From Siphonodentalium dalli (taxonomy: Eukaryota > Mollusca > Scaphopoda > Gadilida > Siphonodentaliidae): DNA of 64,000 nt. A model generated the notes under the pieces. It worked only from the letters and a program-made list of their open reading frames with translations, made no database searches and was not told the DNA's origin. The stretch spans positions 129,217,989 to 129,281,988 of the forward strand of contig CP136068.1 in NCBI GenBank assembly GCA_032622095.1, written 5' to 3'. A program made the translations under genes and the position numbers. This document shows positions 61,601 to 64,000 of the stretch, one piece after another. The stretch's first letter is position 1, and each line of letters starts with the position of its first letter.

Positions 61601-63557
61601 CCTCCCACTATATGTCATTGTCATATATACCCACATGTGAAGTTTCAACTAAATACACCGATAATTACCGATAGTTATTGCATTACCCGTATAAACATAC
61701 AATACTTGTATTTACACACAGAATGCTTGGCACTGGGGAGTATGTCCGTGTGGCGGGGTGGCAGCGAAAGAGTTAAATGCTGCACCAGCACAGCTCCCGT
61801 CATGAAATGGTTAATGCTGCACCAGCACAGCTCTCATAATAAAACACATTAATGCTGCACCAGCGCAGCTAACATCGTTAAAGGGTTAATGCTGCACCAG
61901 CGCAGCTCCCACCATGAAAGGGTTAATGCTGCACCTACGCAGCCAACATGATGTAAATGACGTTATGAGCCGTGGCATGACGTCTTCTCTGGTTTTCATT
62001 AAGCTGACTAACCACTGAGATTGGTCTAAATGAAACTAGTATGCCTAAATCACATTTCATCTCATTGTTCCACTTCCGATTCCGCAATTTTACAATATCC
62101 AATAATCGGAAGTCACGTGTCAATTTCGCTAAATAGCATACACTCTTTCCTGAATTTCGTCTCATCGTATAGAAAATATAAACAAAATTATATGACGCCA
62201 TTCACCTGCCTAAGGTATAAACAACAACGCTCGCCTGCGGCGAGCTGGTGATTGCTATAAGCGTTCAGACCCTTGGAACATTAGTAGGAACACACATATA
62301 AGTGATCGGAGACCCTAGGGACATTATTAAGAACATATATATAAGTGTTCGGTGACCCCAGGAACATTAGTAGGAACATCTATATAAGTGTTCAGAGGCT
62401 CCTAGGAACATCTAAAGTAGCTGTTCCCTCGCTACGCTAATTTGCATAATTCGGCCTGTGGGAACACTTATCGAACATTAGGCTACTCTGGGAACACTAG
62501 CACTAACGTTCTAGCATATAATAAGTACTTAATAGCGCAATGGGTCAGAAGTGCCCTTAGTGTTCTCAGTAGTGTTCTCAGACATTTCTCAGAACACTTG
62601 TCGAACATTAGGCGAACATGTTCGAGTTCGGCATGGAAGCCCACATAATTTAATGTAGTGAAGAATACTGGAAGAAAGTTAAATTCATAAAAGATCAAGC
62701 CTGCAAATAGTGTATCTGTCATTTGCAGAATGAGGTCCCCATATGGTGAATTTAGTAACGCTATCCCACACAGCAGGCTAGCATTATCAAATTCACCCTC
62801 TGGGAACCTCATTCTGCTTAGCCACACCTGCTATGGGAGACCCAGGATCAGATTGAATTTCCCCGGTTGAAGTTGGTGATGTTGACCCATTAATAACCTG
62901 ATTACGCATATTTTATCTTCTGCAAATTAGGGTATATAGAAACTGAACAGAAGGGGAAAAGTAAACAAAACATTGCTAATTTGAGACTATAGATACTTCC
63001 CAGAAGATGAGTTCCAAGCAGAATAGGGTCCCCAGGGGGTGAATTTGGTGATGCTAACCCACGTGGCAGGATAGTGTCACTAAATTAACAATCCGGACCT
63101 CATTCTGAAAATGACAGACACACTATTATATTTGCAGGTATGTATAATATATGGCATCTTTAAAAAAGCTGATCTACAAAGTAGGAATTTTCAATTGGAG
63201 GCATTTAGAAATCCACACCAGGATCATAGCACTTTGACCAGGGCTGATATAGCCACTGGGAGTGCTCCTTATTCCCATTGAGATACTGGTAGTTTCAAAA
63301 GTATTAATTTTCAGCGCTATGTTAATAAGTTCTCATATACCTTATCCCAAACTACATATACATAATTTAGTTGCTCATATAAATTAAAACTCATCTACTT
63401 TTCCCTATTTCAGGTCAACAGAAAACTCCATGAAGAATACATAACTGATGATCTGAAAATAATGTGTGCCGACCCAACGACAAGGCTATTAAGGAAGTGG
63501 TATCTGAACCCGCCAGCCCAAAATAGTCTGTTATCTTCACGTAATACTGTTTGTTAA
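4354..63557 (+). CDS. Caspase (cysteine-aspartate protease), four coding exons over 59 kb
   Basis: The joined exons 4354-4524, 5902-6277, 37559-37668 and 63414-63557 give 801 bases and 266 aa. Junction phases are 0, 1 and 0 and the frame stays open throughout. p20 holds [11 protein letters not shown] (5-15), the S1-pocket Arg27 in [11 protein letters not shown], catalytic His85 in ILSHGD and catalytic Cys129 in NACRG. Most caspases have Gln where this one has Asn127. The linker has a possible processing site at VTD149|S. p10 holds PSYRD (S1 Arg188), GSWFIQSL (193-200), VNRK and a C-terminal [11 protein letters not shown] strand. Caspases are cytosolic endopeptidases cutting after Asp in apoptosis and inflammation. 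No CARD or DED precedes p20, and the length fits an executioner-type caspase. However, the codons TTG TAC AAA before the ATG are in frame and match the Tyr that precedes p20 in family members with prodomains, so an unseen upstream coding exon is possible. The ATG has a strong context (AAAATGG). Confidence 0.88.
4525..5901 (+). other. Caspase intron 2 (1,377 bp)
   Basis: The intron is bounded by GTTTGT and ATATTTTACAG and holds a short (TA)n run near 5246-5263. No transposon ends or conserved coding are seen. A 79-codon open frame at 5476-5715 has no recognisable content. Confidence 0.8.
5902..6277 (+). CDS. Caspase exon 3, catalytic part of p20 and linker
   Basis: The exon encodes residues 58-182 plus the first base of codon 183. 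It starts at TTTTACAG|AAAATG and ends ATTAAAG|GTGAGT (phase 1). It carries SHGD (His85), the [13 protein letters not shown] block (Cys129), a Ser/His-rich linker with several Asp residues, and [10 protein letters not shown]. Reading through the donor would add about 20 residues and stop at 6336, giving a protein lacking p10. Confidence 0.95.
6278..7125. other. Start of the 31-kb caspase intron 3, no repeat recognised
   Basis: AT-rich sequence follows the strong donor GTGAGT. I see no coding or transposon ends before the hAT element at 7126. The whole intron runs to the acceptor TTTCTATAG at 37558 and contains the elements listed up to that point. Confidence 0.7.
7126..7965. mobile_element. 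Non-autonomous hAT element, copy 1, with perfect 8-bp TSD
   Basis: The terminal inverted repeats are CAGAGGCGGACTGG and CCAGTCCGCCTCTG, flanked by the perfect 8-bp duplication CCAGTGAC (7118-7125 and 7966-7973). It is 840 bp long and has no transposase. Inside are long G runs and two to three tandem units of about 65 bp that start GATTCTGATTCAAGGGGG (about 7753-7915). TIR type and TSD length fit the hAT superfamily. A second copy lies at 32007-32864. Confidence 0.92.
8295..9271. mobile_element. TIR element with AGGGTGCGTTTACAC ends
   Basis: The left end is AGGGTGCGTTTACACTGCTG and the right end, read in reverse, is AGGGTGCATTTACATTGCTA. Similarity continues through TAGAAATGTA..CAGATCT, about 45 bp in all. 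No clean target duplication is visible, so the superfamily is open. The interior has no transposase but repeats TTTCCAAC and TTTCCAG words. Confidence 0.75.
9272..10029. other. Intronic sequence, nothing recognised
   Basis: No transposon termini or conserved coding seen. The overlapping open frames on both strands at 9709-10023 have no recognisable composition. Confidence 0.55.
10030..10403 (-). mobile_element. tRNA-derived SINE with conserved-type tail
   Basis: On the minus strand the head carries an A-box-like TAGCCCAGTGGGTAGAG, an anticodon-region ACTTGTAAT and a B-box-like GTGAGTTCGCGCC, as in a tRNA(Thr)-type pol III promoter. The body includes CCTTGGGCAAGGTCAC and the tail ends AGCGCTATGTAAATG. 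Both are words I associate with old animal SINEs; that comparison is from memory. Flanking duplications were not found. Confidence 0.75.
10465..10640 (+). repeat. Outer fragment of the AAGATGGC long-inverted-repeat family
   Basis: The sequence from GGGACTTAACTTCACCCC through AACAAGAAAAAAAGGTG, CAGACAAGATGGCGACCATC and GTTATGCTAAT aligns in order with 39518-39730 in the 39.5-45.9 kb element. Similarity stops at 10640, where the G-run element begins. The flank on its far side (14590 on) again has an AAGATGGCC pair, so the two pieces may be one interrupted arm. Confidence 0.65.
11057..11115 (+). pseudogene. LINE reverse transcriptase scrap (motif A region)
   Basis: The frame reads [18 protein letters not shown], closely resembling the FD-VNH--L---L motif of non-LTR retrotransposon reverse transcriptases. 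No other part of the element is recognisable nearby. Confidence 0.5.
11190..13545 (+). repeat. 161-bp satellite array, about 13 units, with G-rich leader
   Basis: The leader has a CGAGTTTTTTTCCAAAACTCG hairpin-type start and a (GGGC)n run at about 11250-11290. Successive GAGTTATGGCCCTTAATTAG blocks then recur at 11732 and 11893 and onward (period 161 bp). Each unit carries TCGTTAGCGCGATAACTT, GAAATTTGGTATATAG, CTCCCAAGAATATCTC and AAAACCGGCCTGGTCC. The central units are very similar and the outer ones more divergent, as expected from unequal exchange. No protein coding. Confidence 0.92.
13546..13908 (+). other. Spacer after satellite with an unrecognised 95-codon frame
   Basis: The frame 13573-13860 (starting [15 protein letters not shown]) shows no family I know and lies inside the G-run element. 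Probably chance. Confidence 0.4.
13909..14043. mobile_element. 135-bp palindromic MITE, TA-flanked (Tc1/mariner-like)
   Basis: The ends CAGTAATGCCCTAATTAA and TTAATTAGGGCATTACTG are the outermost part of inverted arms of about 55 bp with a short loop. TA dinucleotides flank both ends (13907-13908 and 14044-14045). Arms are nearly identical, so the element is young or maintained. Confidence 0.85.
15716..17300 (+). repeat. Degenerate minisatellite, about 42-bp unit, left arm of unit A
   Basis: Variants of GGTATACATGGAGTGACTA followed by TATGGTCATGGATGAGGTGTG repeat roughly 38 times. The reverse-oriented counterpart in the right arm has only about a third as many copies. The open frames in it are translation of the repeat. 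Confidence 0.8.
17380..19243 (+). pseudogene. Dead APE-type LINE (CR1/Jockey-like), 5' part
   Basis: The order of protein scraps is: endonuclease ([12 protein letters not shown], then GDLNCDML, then LRLSDHYAT with the catalytic Asp-His), linker ([10 protein letters not shown] at about 18575), RT motif A ([12 protein letters not shown] at about 18825), [19 protein letters not shown] (about 18910) and YANDTSLF in place of YADD. Several frame changes, stops and a deletion before motif A separate these pieces. It sits between the arms of unit A and continues at 22368 after a transposon insertion. Confidence 0.88.
20180..20745 (+). repeat. Minisatellite inside the 3.1-kb transposon
   Basis: Around 14 copies of a 30-45 bp unit: TTCATGCCCAATAAACAAAG, CTAGTTA, then a C run and CATCAT. 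C-tract length varies between copies. Confidence 0.85.
20928..21456. mobile_element. 529-bp MITE nested in the 3.1-kb transposon
   Basis: The ends are CAGGTCAGGCACATTCTGAA and TTCAGGATGTGCCTGACCTG, with inverted similarity continuing through repeated CACTATTATAG words. The flanks repeat ATTAC on both sides (20923-20927 and 21457-21461), a probable 5-bp target duplication. Confidence 0.85.
22368..23685 (+). pseudogene. Dead LINE, 3' part
   Basis: This continues the LINE after the transposon: [38 protein letters not shown] and [16 protein letters not shown]. These match the post-RT region of CR1/Jockey-type elements. Frameshifts and stops follow. At 22612-22645 a short inverted repeat (CACGATCCGTGCCTCACGA) interrupts it. 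The tail shows CTCTCT repeats (about 23428-23446) and ends near 23685, where the inverted minisatellite begins. Confidence 0.85.
23690..24240 (-). repeat. Degenerate minisatellite, right arm of unit A
   Basis: This is the reverse-oriented counterpart of 15716-17300, with CATACAGCC, TATACGTGTATACC and CCATGACAATAGAGTCA words repeated at about 42 bp. Confidence 0.75.
25190..25860. repeat. Two adjacent short-motif arrays (TATTCATG and ACACTTAT)
   Basis: From 25190 to 25420 the words GCATGAATAAGCATGAATA and TATTCATGGTTATTCATGG recur in both orientations. From 25500 to 25860 ACACTTATA and its relatives recur, with two larger units of about 100 bp starting CTGCCCACACTTA (25669 and 25768). Motif arrays like these occur near the ends of some DNA transposons, but I found no termini. 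Confidence 0.65.
26586..26771 (+). other. Candidate promoter plus 30-codon first exon inside the caspase intron
   Basis: An NRF-1-like palindrome TGCGCATGCGCA (26586) is followed by ACTACATTCCGG, which contains an ETS-type site. At 26679 an ATG ATG in good context opens a 30-codon frame ([19 protein letters not shown] start, stop at 26769). A possible donor CAG|GTGGTA lies at 26757. I do not recognise the peptide and see no partner exon. Confidence 0.25.
27120..28430 (-). pseudogene. DIRS-type retrotransposon remnant (gag-like region and partial RT)
   Basis: The minus-strand frame 27139-27765 (208 aa) contains [52 protein letters not shown] and [17 protein letters not shown]. These match the N-terminal part of a DIRS/Ngaro-type reverse transcriptase through motif A. 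The polymerase ends before the YxDD motif. Upstream on the same strand, overlapping frames at 27803-28422 carry pieces compatible with the element's first ORF ([32 protein letters not shown]) broken by frameshifts. No tyrosine recombinase or terminal repeats are present. Confidence 0.8.
28440..29069 (+). pseudogene. Tx1/L1-like LINE, 5' fragment of the split copy
   Basis: Frames carry [24 protein letters not shown] and, at 28990-29070, [19 protein letters not shown] then SRILSTNK. That string resembles the region between RT and the terminal zinc knuckle of Tx1/L1-type LINEs. Stops and shifts separate the pieces. The sequence stops at 29070 and resumes at 37052. Confidence 0.7.
29070..29787. 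mobile_element. 718-bp TIR element with GGGTGGTATTCACC ends
   Basis: The left end is GGGTGGTATTCACC with ATAAACCAGGTAGTTT further in. The right end, reversed, is GGGTGGTATTCACC with ATAATTTAGTCCATGTAGTTT further in. It is inserted in the LINE after SRILSTNK. Its left part matches 36500-37048 inverted, and its right part matches 29789-30060 inverted. Confidence 0.7.
30925..31259 (-). repeat. About 165-bp tandem-repeat element, left part
   Basis: TTGAGTTATAATAATGCAAA at 30927, CAACTTATATGGCAAAAAC at 31097 and, after the insertion at 31260-35937, GAGTTATGATGCAAAATG at 35943 begin successive units of about 165 bp. The (ACGG)n block and GGGGGTATAATAA terminus at 35970-36033 complete it. The layout mirrors that of 2241-2880. 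Confidence 0.65.
32007..32864. mobile_element. Non-autonomous hAT element, copy 2, in one palindrome arm only
   Basis: The ends are CAGAGGCGGACTGG and CCAGTCCGCCACTG; 858 bp, homologous throughout to 7126-7965. It is flanked by CATGCAGC and CATGATGCAGC, an 8-bp duplication with a 3-base insertion. The opposite arm (about 35200) carries the uninterrupted CGCATGCATGCAGCTAATC site in reverse. The internal units of about 65 bp number three here. Confidence 0.92.
34110..34533 (+). mobile_element. Helitron-like non-autonomous element end (hairpin + CTAG|T)
   Basis: A CTGTCTGTGTATCTGTCTG leader is followed by units containing CCGATTTCGATGAAACTTGG, GACCTTCAAAATG and TACTTTTGTCC(A/G). It ends in the imperfect hairpin CCCGGACGAAGTCGGG, seven bases, then CTAG followed by T. 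A hairpin shortly before CTRR with a 3' T is the Helitron 3' signature. The 5' TC end was not located. Confidence 0.6.
34534..34677. repeat. Long (TA)n microsatellite
   Basis: About 140 bp of TA repeats broken by a few GC-containing steps (TAGCTATA, TAGATATA) directly after the CTAG terminus. The apparent 61-aa Ile/Tyr frame is repeat translation. Confidence 0.95.
35938..36060 (-). repeat. About 165-bp tandem-repeat element, right part
   Basis: It continues the element of 30925-31259 beyond the palindrome insertion: a partial unit, GGACGGACACACGGACGG, then ATATACCCGCC and GGGGGTATAATAA. Confidence 0.6.
36061..36439. other. Interior of the nested G-run element, nothing recognised
   Basis: No coding, repeat ends or tandem structure seen. 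The minus-strand frame at 36189-36431 is probably chance. Confidence 0.5.
37052..37420 (+). pseudogene. Tx1/L1-like LINE, 3' fragment of the split copy
   Basis: The plus strand reads [18 protein letters not shown] then [10 protein letters not shown], the Cys/His zinc knuckle at the C-terminus of Tx1/L1-type LINEs. Joined directly to 29069 the frame reads [15 protein letters not shown], as expected for an uninterrupted element. Decayed, with stops further on. It ends about 140 bp before caspase exon 4. Confidence 0.8.
37559..37668 (+). CDS. Caspase exon 4, start of p10
   Basis: The acceptor is TTGTTTCTATAG and the donor AAG|GTAACA. The last base of exon 3 plus the first two bases here make GAT (Asp183), so the phase fits exactly. 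It encodes [20 protein letters not shown] (184-203) then [20 protein letters not shown] holds the second S1-pocket Arg and GSWFIQSL is one of the most conserved p10 motifs. It is hidden under a minus-strand open frame (37446-37730) that has no meaning of its own. Confidence 0.92.
37669..39475. other. Start of the 25.7-kb caspase intron 4, with one tandem-repeat fragment
   Basis: Mostly unrecognised AT-rich DNA. At about 38735-39095 there is a fragment of the microsatellite-plus-tandem-unit type: ATCCGTCCGTCTGTCTG, then two units with TAGCTGATCGGAACGTGAG-type text, GAGTTCGAATATG(G/A)GTTTGATTC and ACGGAGTTATGGCCC. The last is shared with the 161-bp satellite. Confidence 0.6.
39476..45859. mobile_element. 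6.4-kb long inverted-repeat element C (AAGATGGC family)
   Basis: The ends are TAGTCCAGGAGATATTGGTC and GACCAATATCTCCTGGACTA, flanked by CCT (39473-39475 and 45860-45862; ACCT if one base is shared). Arms are about 2.15 kb (39476 to about 41660, and about 42290-45859 minus the CACTA insertion) around a loop of about 600 bp. A 78-codon frame in one arm (40204-40440) recurs inverted at 44887-45123 at about 90% identity. AAGATGGCGGCCAAAATGGC-type pairs recur through both arms. No transposase, so probably a foldback-type non-autonomous element. Confidence 0.85.
42654..44079. mobile_element. 1.4-kb CACTA-like (EnSpm) non-autonomous element inside element C
   Basis: The ends are CACTGCATGAAAA and TTTTCATGCAGTG, flanked by TAG on both sides (42651-42653, 44080-44082). 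A 3-bp duplication and CACT(G) termini fit the EnSpm/CACTA group. Both subterminal regions are dense with TTTATGCATA, AATAAATG and TTTATTCAGTGAATAAA motifs (42666-42800 and 43730-44060), typical of transposase-binding arrays. The opposite arm of element C (about 41300) shows the uninterrupted site. Confidence 0.85.
45863..46622. other. Intronic sequence, nothing recognised
   Basis: No element ends or coding seen between element C and the next hAT-type element. The minus-strand frames here look like chance. Confidence 0.5.
46631..47794. mobile_element. 1,164-bp hAT-type non-autonomous element, 8-bp TSD
   Basis: The ends are CAGTGTTCGCGCTG and CAGCGCGAACACTG, flanked by perfect CTTATAAT (46623-46630, 47795-47802). 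Both subterminal regions carry repeats of ATTTGGCTAA. No transposase. A scrap of the same left end lies after the caspase stop codon at about 63572-63630. Confidence 0.92.
48217..48366. mobile_element. Palindromic MITE, about 150 bp
   Basis: The arms run from ATATCCGTATAGTTTGACGA and GATAC to GTATCTCGTCAAGCTATATG, closing on a short loop between AGCAAATGGGGGAC and GTCCCCCATTTGCT (48283-48313). Target duplication unclear. Confidence 0.7.
48749..49341. mobile_element. TTAA-type MITE 1
   Basis: The ends are AGGGGTACTGTACGCC and GGGTACAGTATCCC, flanked by TTAA (48745-48748) and TTGA (49342-49345, one mismatch). 593 bp, no coding. A TTAA target is used by piggyBac and Kolobok groups. Confidence 0.75.
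49346..49826. mobile_element. TTAA-type MITE 2, abutting MITE 1
   Basis: The ends are AAGGTACTCAATCCGAT and ATCGGATTGAGTACCTT, flanked by TTGA and TTAA (49827-49830). Inverted similarity continues inward (TATTTGATTCGAGTCGAGGA in both arms) with a centre near 49560. It shares its left target copy with MITE 1. Confidence 0.8.
49900..51830 (-). pseudogene. Crypton tyrosine recombinase, decayed
   Basis: Read on the minus strand: an N-terminal frame (51530-51826, with [20 protein letters not shown]); a core-binding region (50927-51307, with [38 protein letters not shown] and [16 protein letters not shown]); a broken stretch with NTLWFNN; a catalytic region (50291-50701, with [29 protein letters not shown] and [13 protein letters not shown]); and a Ser/Thr-rich tail (49919-50257). 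This matches the KIAA1958/DUF3504-type recombinases of Cryptons, which integrate circular DNA through an Arg...HxxR...Tyr active site. The HxxR His is replaced by Thr, and at least three frame breaks or stops separate the segments, so it is inactive. The nucleophile Tyr (NNYS) is kept. Confidence 0.82.
51831..55169. other. Repeat-poor intronic stretch with one short direct duplication
   Basis: At 52190-52275 and 52350-52445 a block with TTGTTGTAACTGG(G/A)GG, (T/C)CTGG and TTTAAATGGGCGCATA is repeated directly at about 175 bp spacing. A short (TA)n lies near 53655. The rest shows no transposon ends or coding that I can support. Confidence 0.55.
55170..55485. mobile_element. MITE with CCTACCTCATATC arms
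   Basis: The left arm at about 55217 (CAAGTTGTAATTTTATAAAT followed by ACCTACCTCATATC) is repeated inverted at about 55430-55484 (GATATGAGGTAGGT then AAAATTACAACTTG). A partial further copy of ATTCTGAGTGATATGAGGTA lies at 55172. The interior contains GGTGACGTCAC, a CRE-like site. Confidence 0.65.
55486..59394. other. Repeat-poor intronic stretch, nothing firmly recognised
   Basis: It has short AATTAC repeats near 56195-56225 and GGAACA words near 56030-56080. Near 58960-59190 an acceptor-like TCTTTCAG precedes Lys/Arg-rich frames; one reads [16 protein letters not shown] then [10 protein letters not shown], unrecognised and not connected to other exons. Otherwise AT-rich sequence without structure. 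Confidence 0.5.
59616..59960 (+). repeat. Left direct repeat flanking the 37-bp minisatellite
   Basis: From CCCTACGCAGCCAACATGAC to GCGAGCTGGTGGTTGCTATA it matches 61934-62262 in the same orientation with high identity, including TTCCACTTCCGATTCCGC, CGGAAGTCACGTGTCAATT, a hairpin GCTCGTCTCTGGCGAGC and TAAGGTATAAACAAC. About 110 bp of extra or missing sequence distinguishes the two copies. Confidence 0.85.
60010..61610 (+). repeat. 37-bp minisatellite with higher-order periodicity, about 43 units
   Basis: The unit is AAAGGGTTAATG, then CTGCACCAGCACAGCTCCC, then GTCATG. Two main variants differ at GGGTTAATG/TAATTAATG and CCAGCACAGC/CCAACGCAGC. Diagnostic variant runs recur at 415-425 bp: CGACATGAAAGGG at 60324 and 60739, GCCGTCCTGAAAGTG at 60471 and 60896, and GCAC(G/A)AACGCAG at 60644 and 61069. 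That is 11 units to a higher-order repeat. Confidence 0.93.
61770..61945 (+). repeat. Second short block of the 37-bp minisatellite
   Basis: Four to five more units after a 160-bp unique spacer. The last unit merges into the right direct repeat (CTGCACCTACGCAGCCAACA). Confidence 0.88.
61934..62262 (+). repeat. Right direct repeat flanking the minisatellite
   Basis: Counterpart of 59616-59960, ending with the perfect hairpin GCTCGCCTGCGGCGAGC. It is followed at 62264-62420 by three to four units of about 42 bp with GGAACATTAGTAGGAACA and ATATAAGTGTTCGG, related to a single copy at 59400-59445 on the other side. The 62440-62640 stretch is rich in GAACA/TGTTC words. Confidence 0.8.
62697..63143. 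mobile_element. TIR element with about 140-bp arms next to the last caspase exon
   Basis: The left arm (62697-62830: CCTGCAAATAGTGTATCTGT, then CATTTGCAGAATGAGGTCC) is repeated inverted at about 63000-63143. Each arm is itself partly palindromic (AGAATGAGGT...ACCTCATTCT). No coding or clear target duplication. Its right end lies about 270 bp before exon 5. Confidence 0.75.
63414..63557 (+). CDS. Caspase exon 5, end of p10 and stop
   Basis: The acceptor CTTTTCCCTATTTCAG is strong. It is in phase 0 with exon 4, joining LLTK to [16 protein letters not shown], the position where family members have a V-N-(R/Y)-x helix. It then reads [18 protein letters not shown], fitting the C-terminal beta strand, with stop TAA at 63555-63557. 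The last 13 residues have no family counterpart. A minus-strand frame over the same bases is a shadow. Confidence 0.8.
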   Translation, partial: VNRKLHEEYITDDLKIMCADPTTRLLRKWYLNPPAQNSLLSSRNTVC

Positions 63558-64000
63558 TTTTCCCATGCAAACCAGGGTTCACGCCGCCAATTGCCAATTT
63601 AGCAAATTGATTTACAAAACAAATTGGCAGCTAGCTTTTTAGCTTACCTCAGACGAAGTCTCCGGTGGAGCTATAGTCATCACTCGTCCCTCGTCGGTCG
63701 CCCGTCTGTCCATCCGTCCATCTGTTCATCTGTCAGGAATCATCTACTCTAGAACCATAAGACCGAATGGGTTCATATTTGGTGCGCACATTTCCTAGGT
63801 TATTCACATTCAGATTAGTTCAAATGAGGTCACCAGGTCAAATAGTTGCAAAGCTAGGACCATAACTCTTTCCCACCATAGTAATTTTTAAAACGACTTC
63901 TCAAGTTTCATTGGGCCGAATGGTTCATATTTGGTATAAAGGGTCCTTGGGTGACTATGGTTCAGATTTGTTCAAATGAGGTCACTGGGTCGAATGTGGG
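63558..64000 (+). repeat. 3' flank: hAT end scrap, then a tandem-repeat element cut by the window edge
   Basis: At 63572-63630, GGGTTCACGCCGCCAATTGC and CAATTTAGCAAATTG resemble the left end of the 46631 element. From about 63635 a further element starts TTTTTAGCTTACCTCAGACG and has CCGTCTGTCCATCCGTCC. It then has two units with GAATGG(G)TTCATATTTGGT and TTCAAATGAGGTCAC(C/T)(A/G)GGTC. I see no AATAAA signal before the edge, so the gene's 3' UTR probably reads into or past these repeats. Confidence 0.65.

Noticed and set aside
60010-61610. CRISPR-like array of short regular repeats
   Set aside because: Units are contiguous with no unique spacers, and the context is an animal intron.

Overview
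The window is animal nuclear DNA, most likely from a marine invertebrate. It is AT-rich, has spliced genes with very long introns, and carries a dense mixture of transposon classes: hAT-like, CACTA-like, TA- and TTAA-flanked MITEs, a Crypton, DIRS, LINEs, a tRNA-derived SINE and Helitron/Helentron-like tandem-repeat elements. No species is assigned. I find one convincing host gene.

That gene is a plus-strand caspase whose five exons span almost the whole window. A TATA box lies at 3888 and a probable untranslated first exon ends at 4013. Coding exons are 4354-4524 (start of p20), 5902-6277 (catalytic His and Cys), 37559-37668 (start of p10) and 63414-63557 (end of p10 and stop). The junction phases match, giving 801 coding bases (266 aa). 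Introns 3 and 4 are about 31.3 and 25.7 kb, and nearly everything else in the window lies in them. At the left edge (1-964, minus) there is an unrecognised, frameshifted open frame that runs off the window.

Intron 3 (6278-37558): an 840-bp hAT MITE (7126-7965), a TIR element (8295-9271), a SINE (about 10030-10403), a 161-bp satellite (11190-13545) inside a larger G-run element, a 135-bp TA-flanked palindromic MITE, and a long inverted-repeat unit (arms 14805-17300 and 23690-25155). The middle of that unit holds a dead LINE split by a 3.1-kb DNA transposon, itself carrying a 529-bp MITE. Next come a DIRS remnant (27120-28430) and a Tx1/L1-like LINE split at 29070/37052 by an insertion nest up to six layers deep, including a 4.7-kb palindromic element (31260-35937).

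Intron 4 (37669-63413): a 6.4-kb long-inverted-repeat element (39476-45859) interrupted by a CACTA-like element (42654-44079), a second hAT-type element (46631-47794), two abutting TTAA-type MITEs (48749-49826), a decayed Crypton tyrosine recombinase (about 49900-51830), a repeat-poor stretch (51.9-59.4 kb), a 37-bp minisatellite with higher-order periodicity (60010-61945) between direct repeats, and a TIR element just upstream of the last exon. The window ends in another tandem-repeat element directly after the gene.

The main result is the assembled caspase gene model. The most unusual structures are the nested insertions with reconstructable empty sites, the long-palindrome family with periodic AAGATGGCGGCC-type motifs, and the group of about 160-bp tandem-repeat elements with Helitron-like ends.
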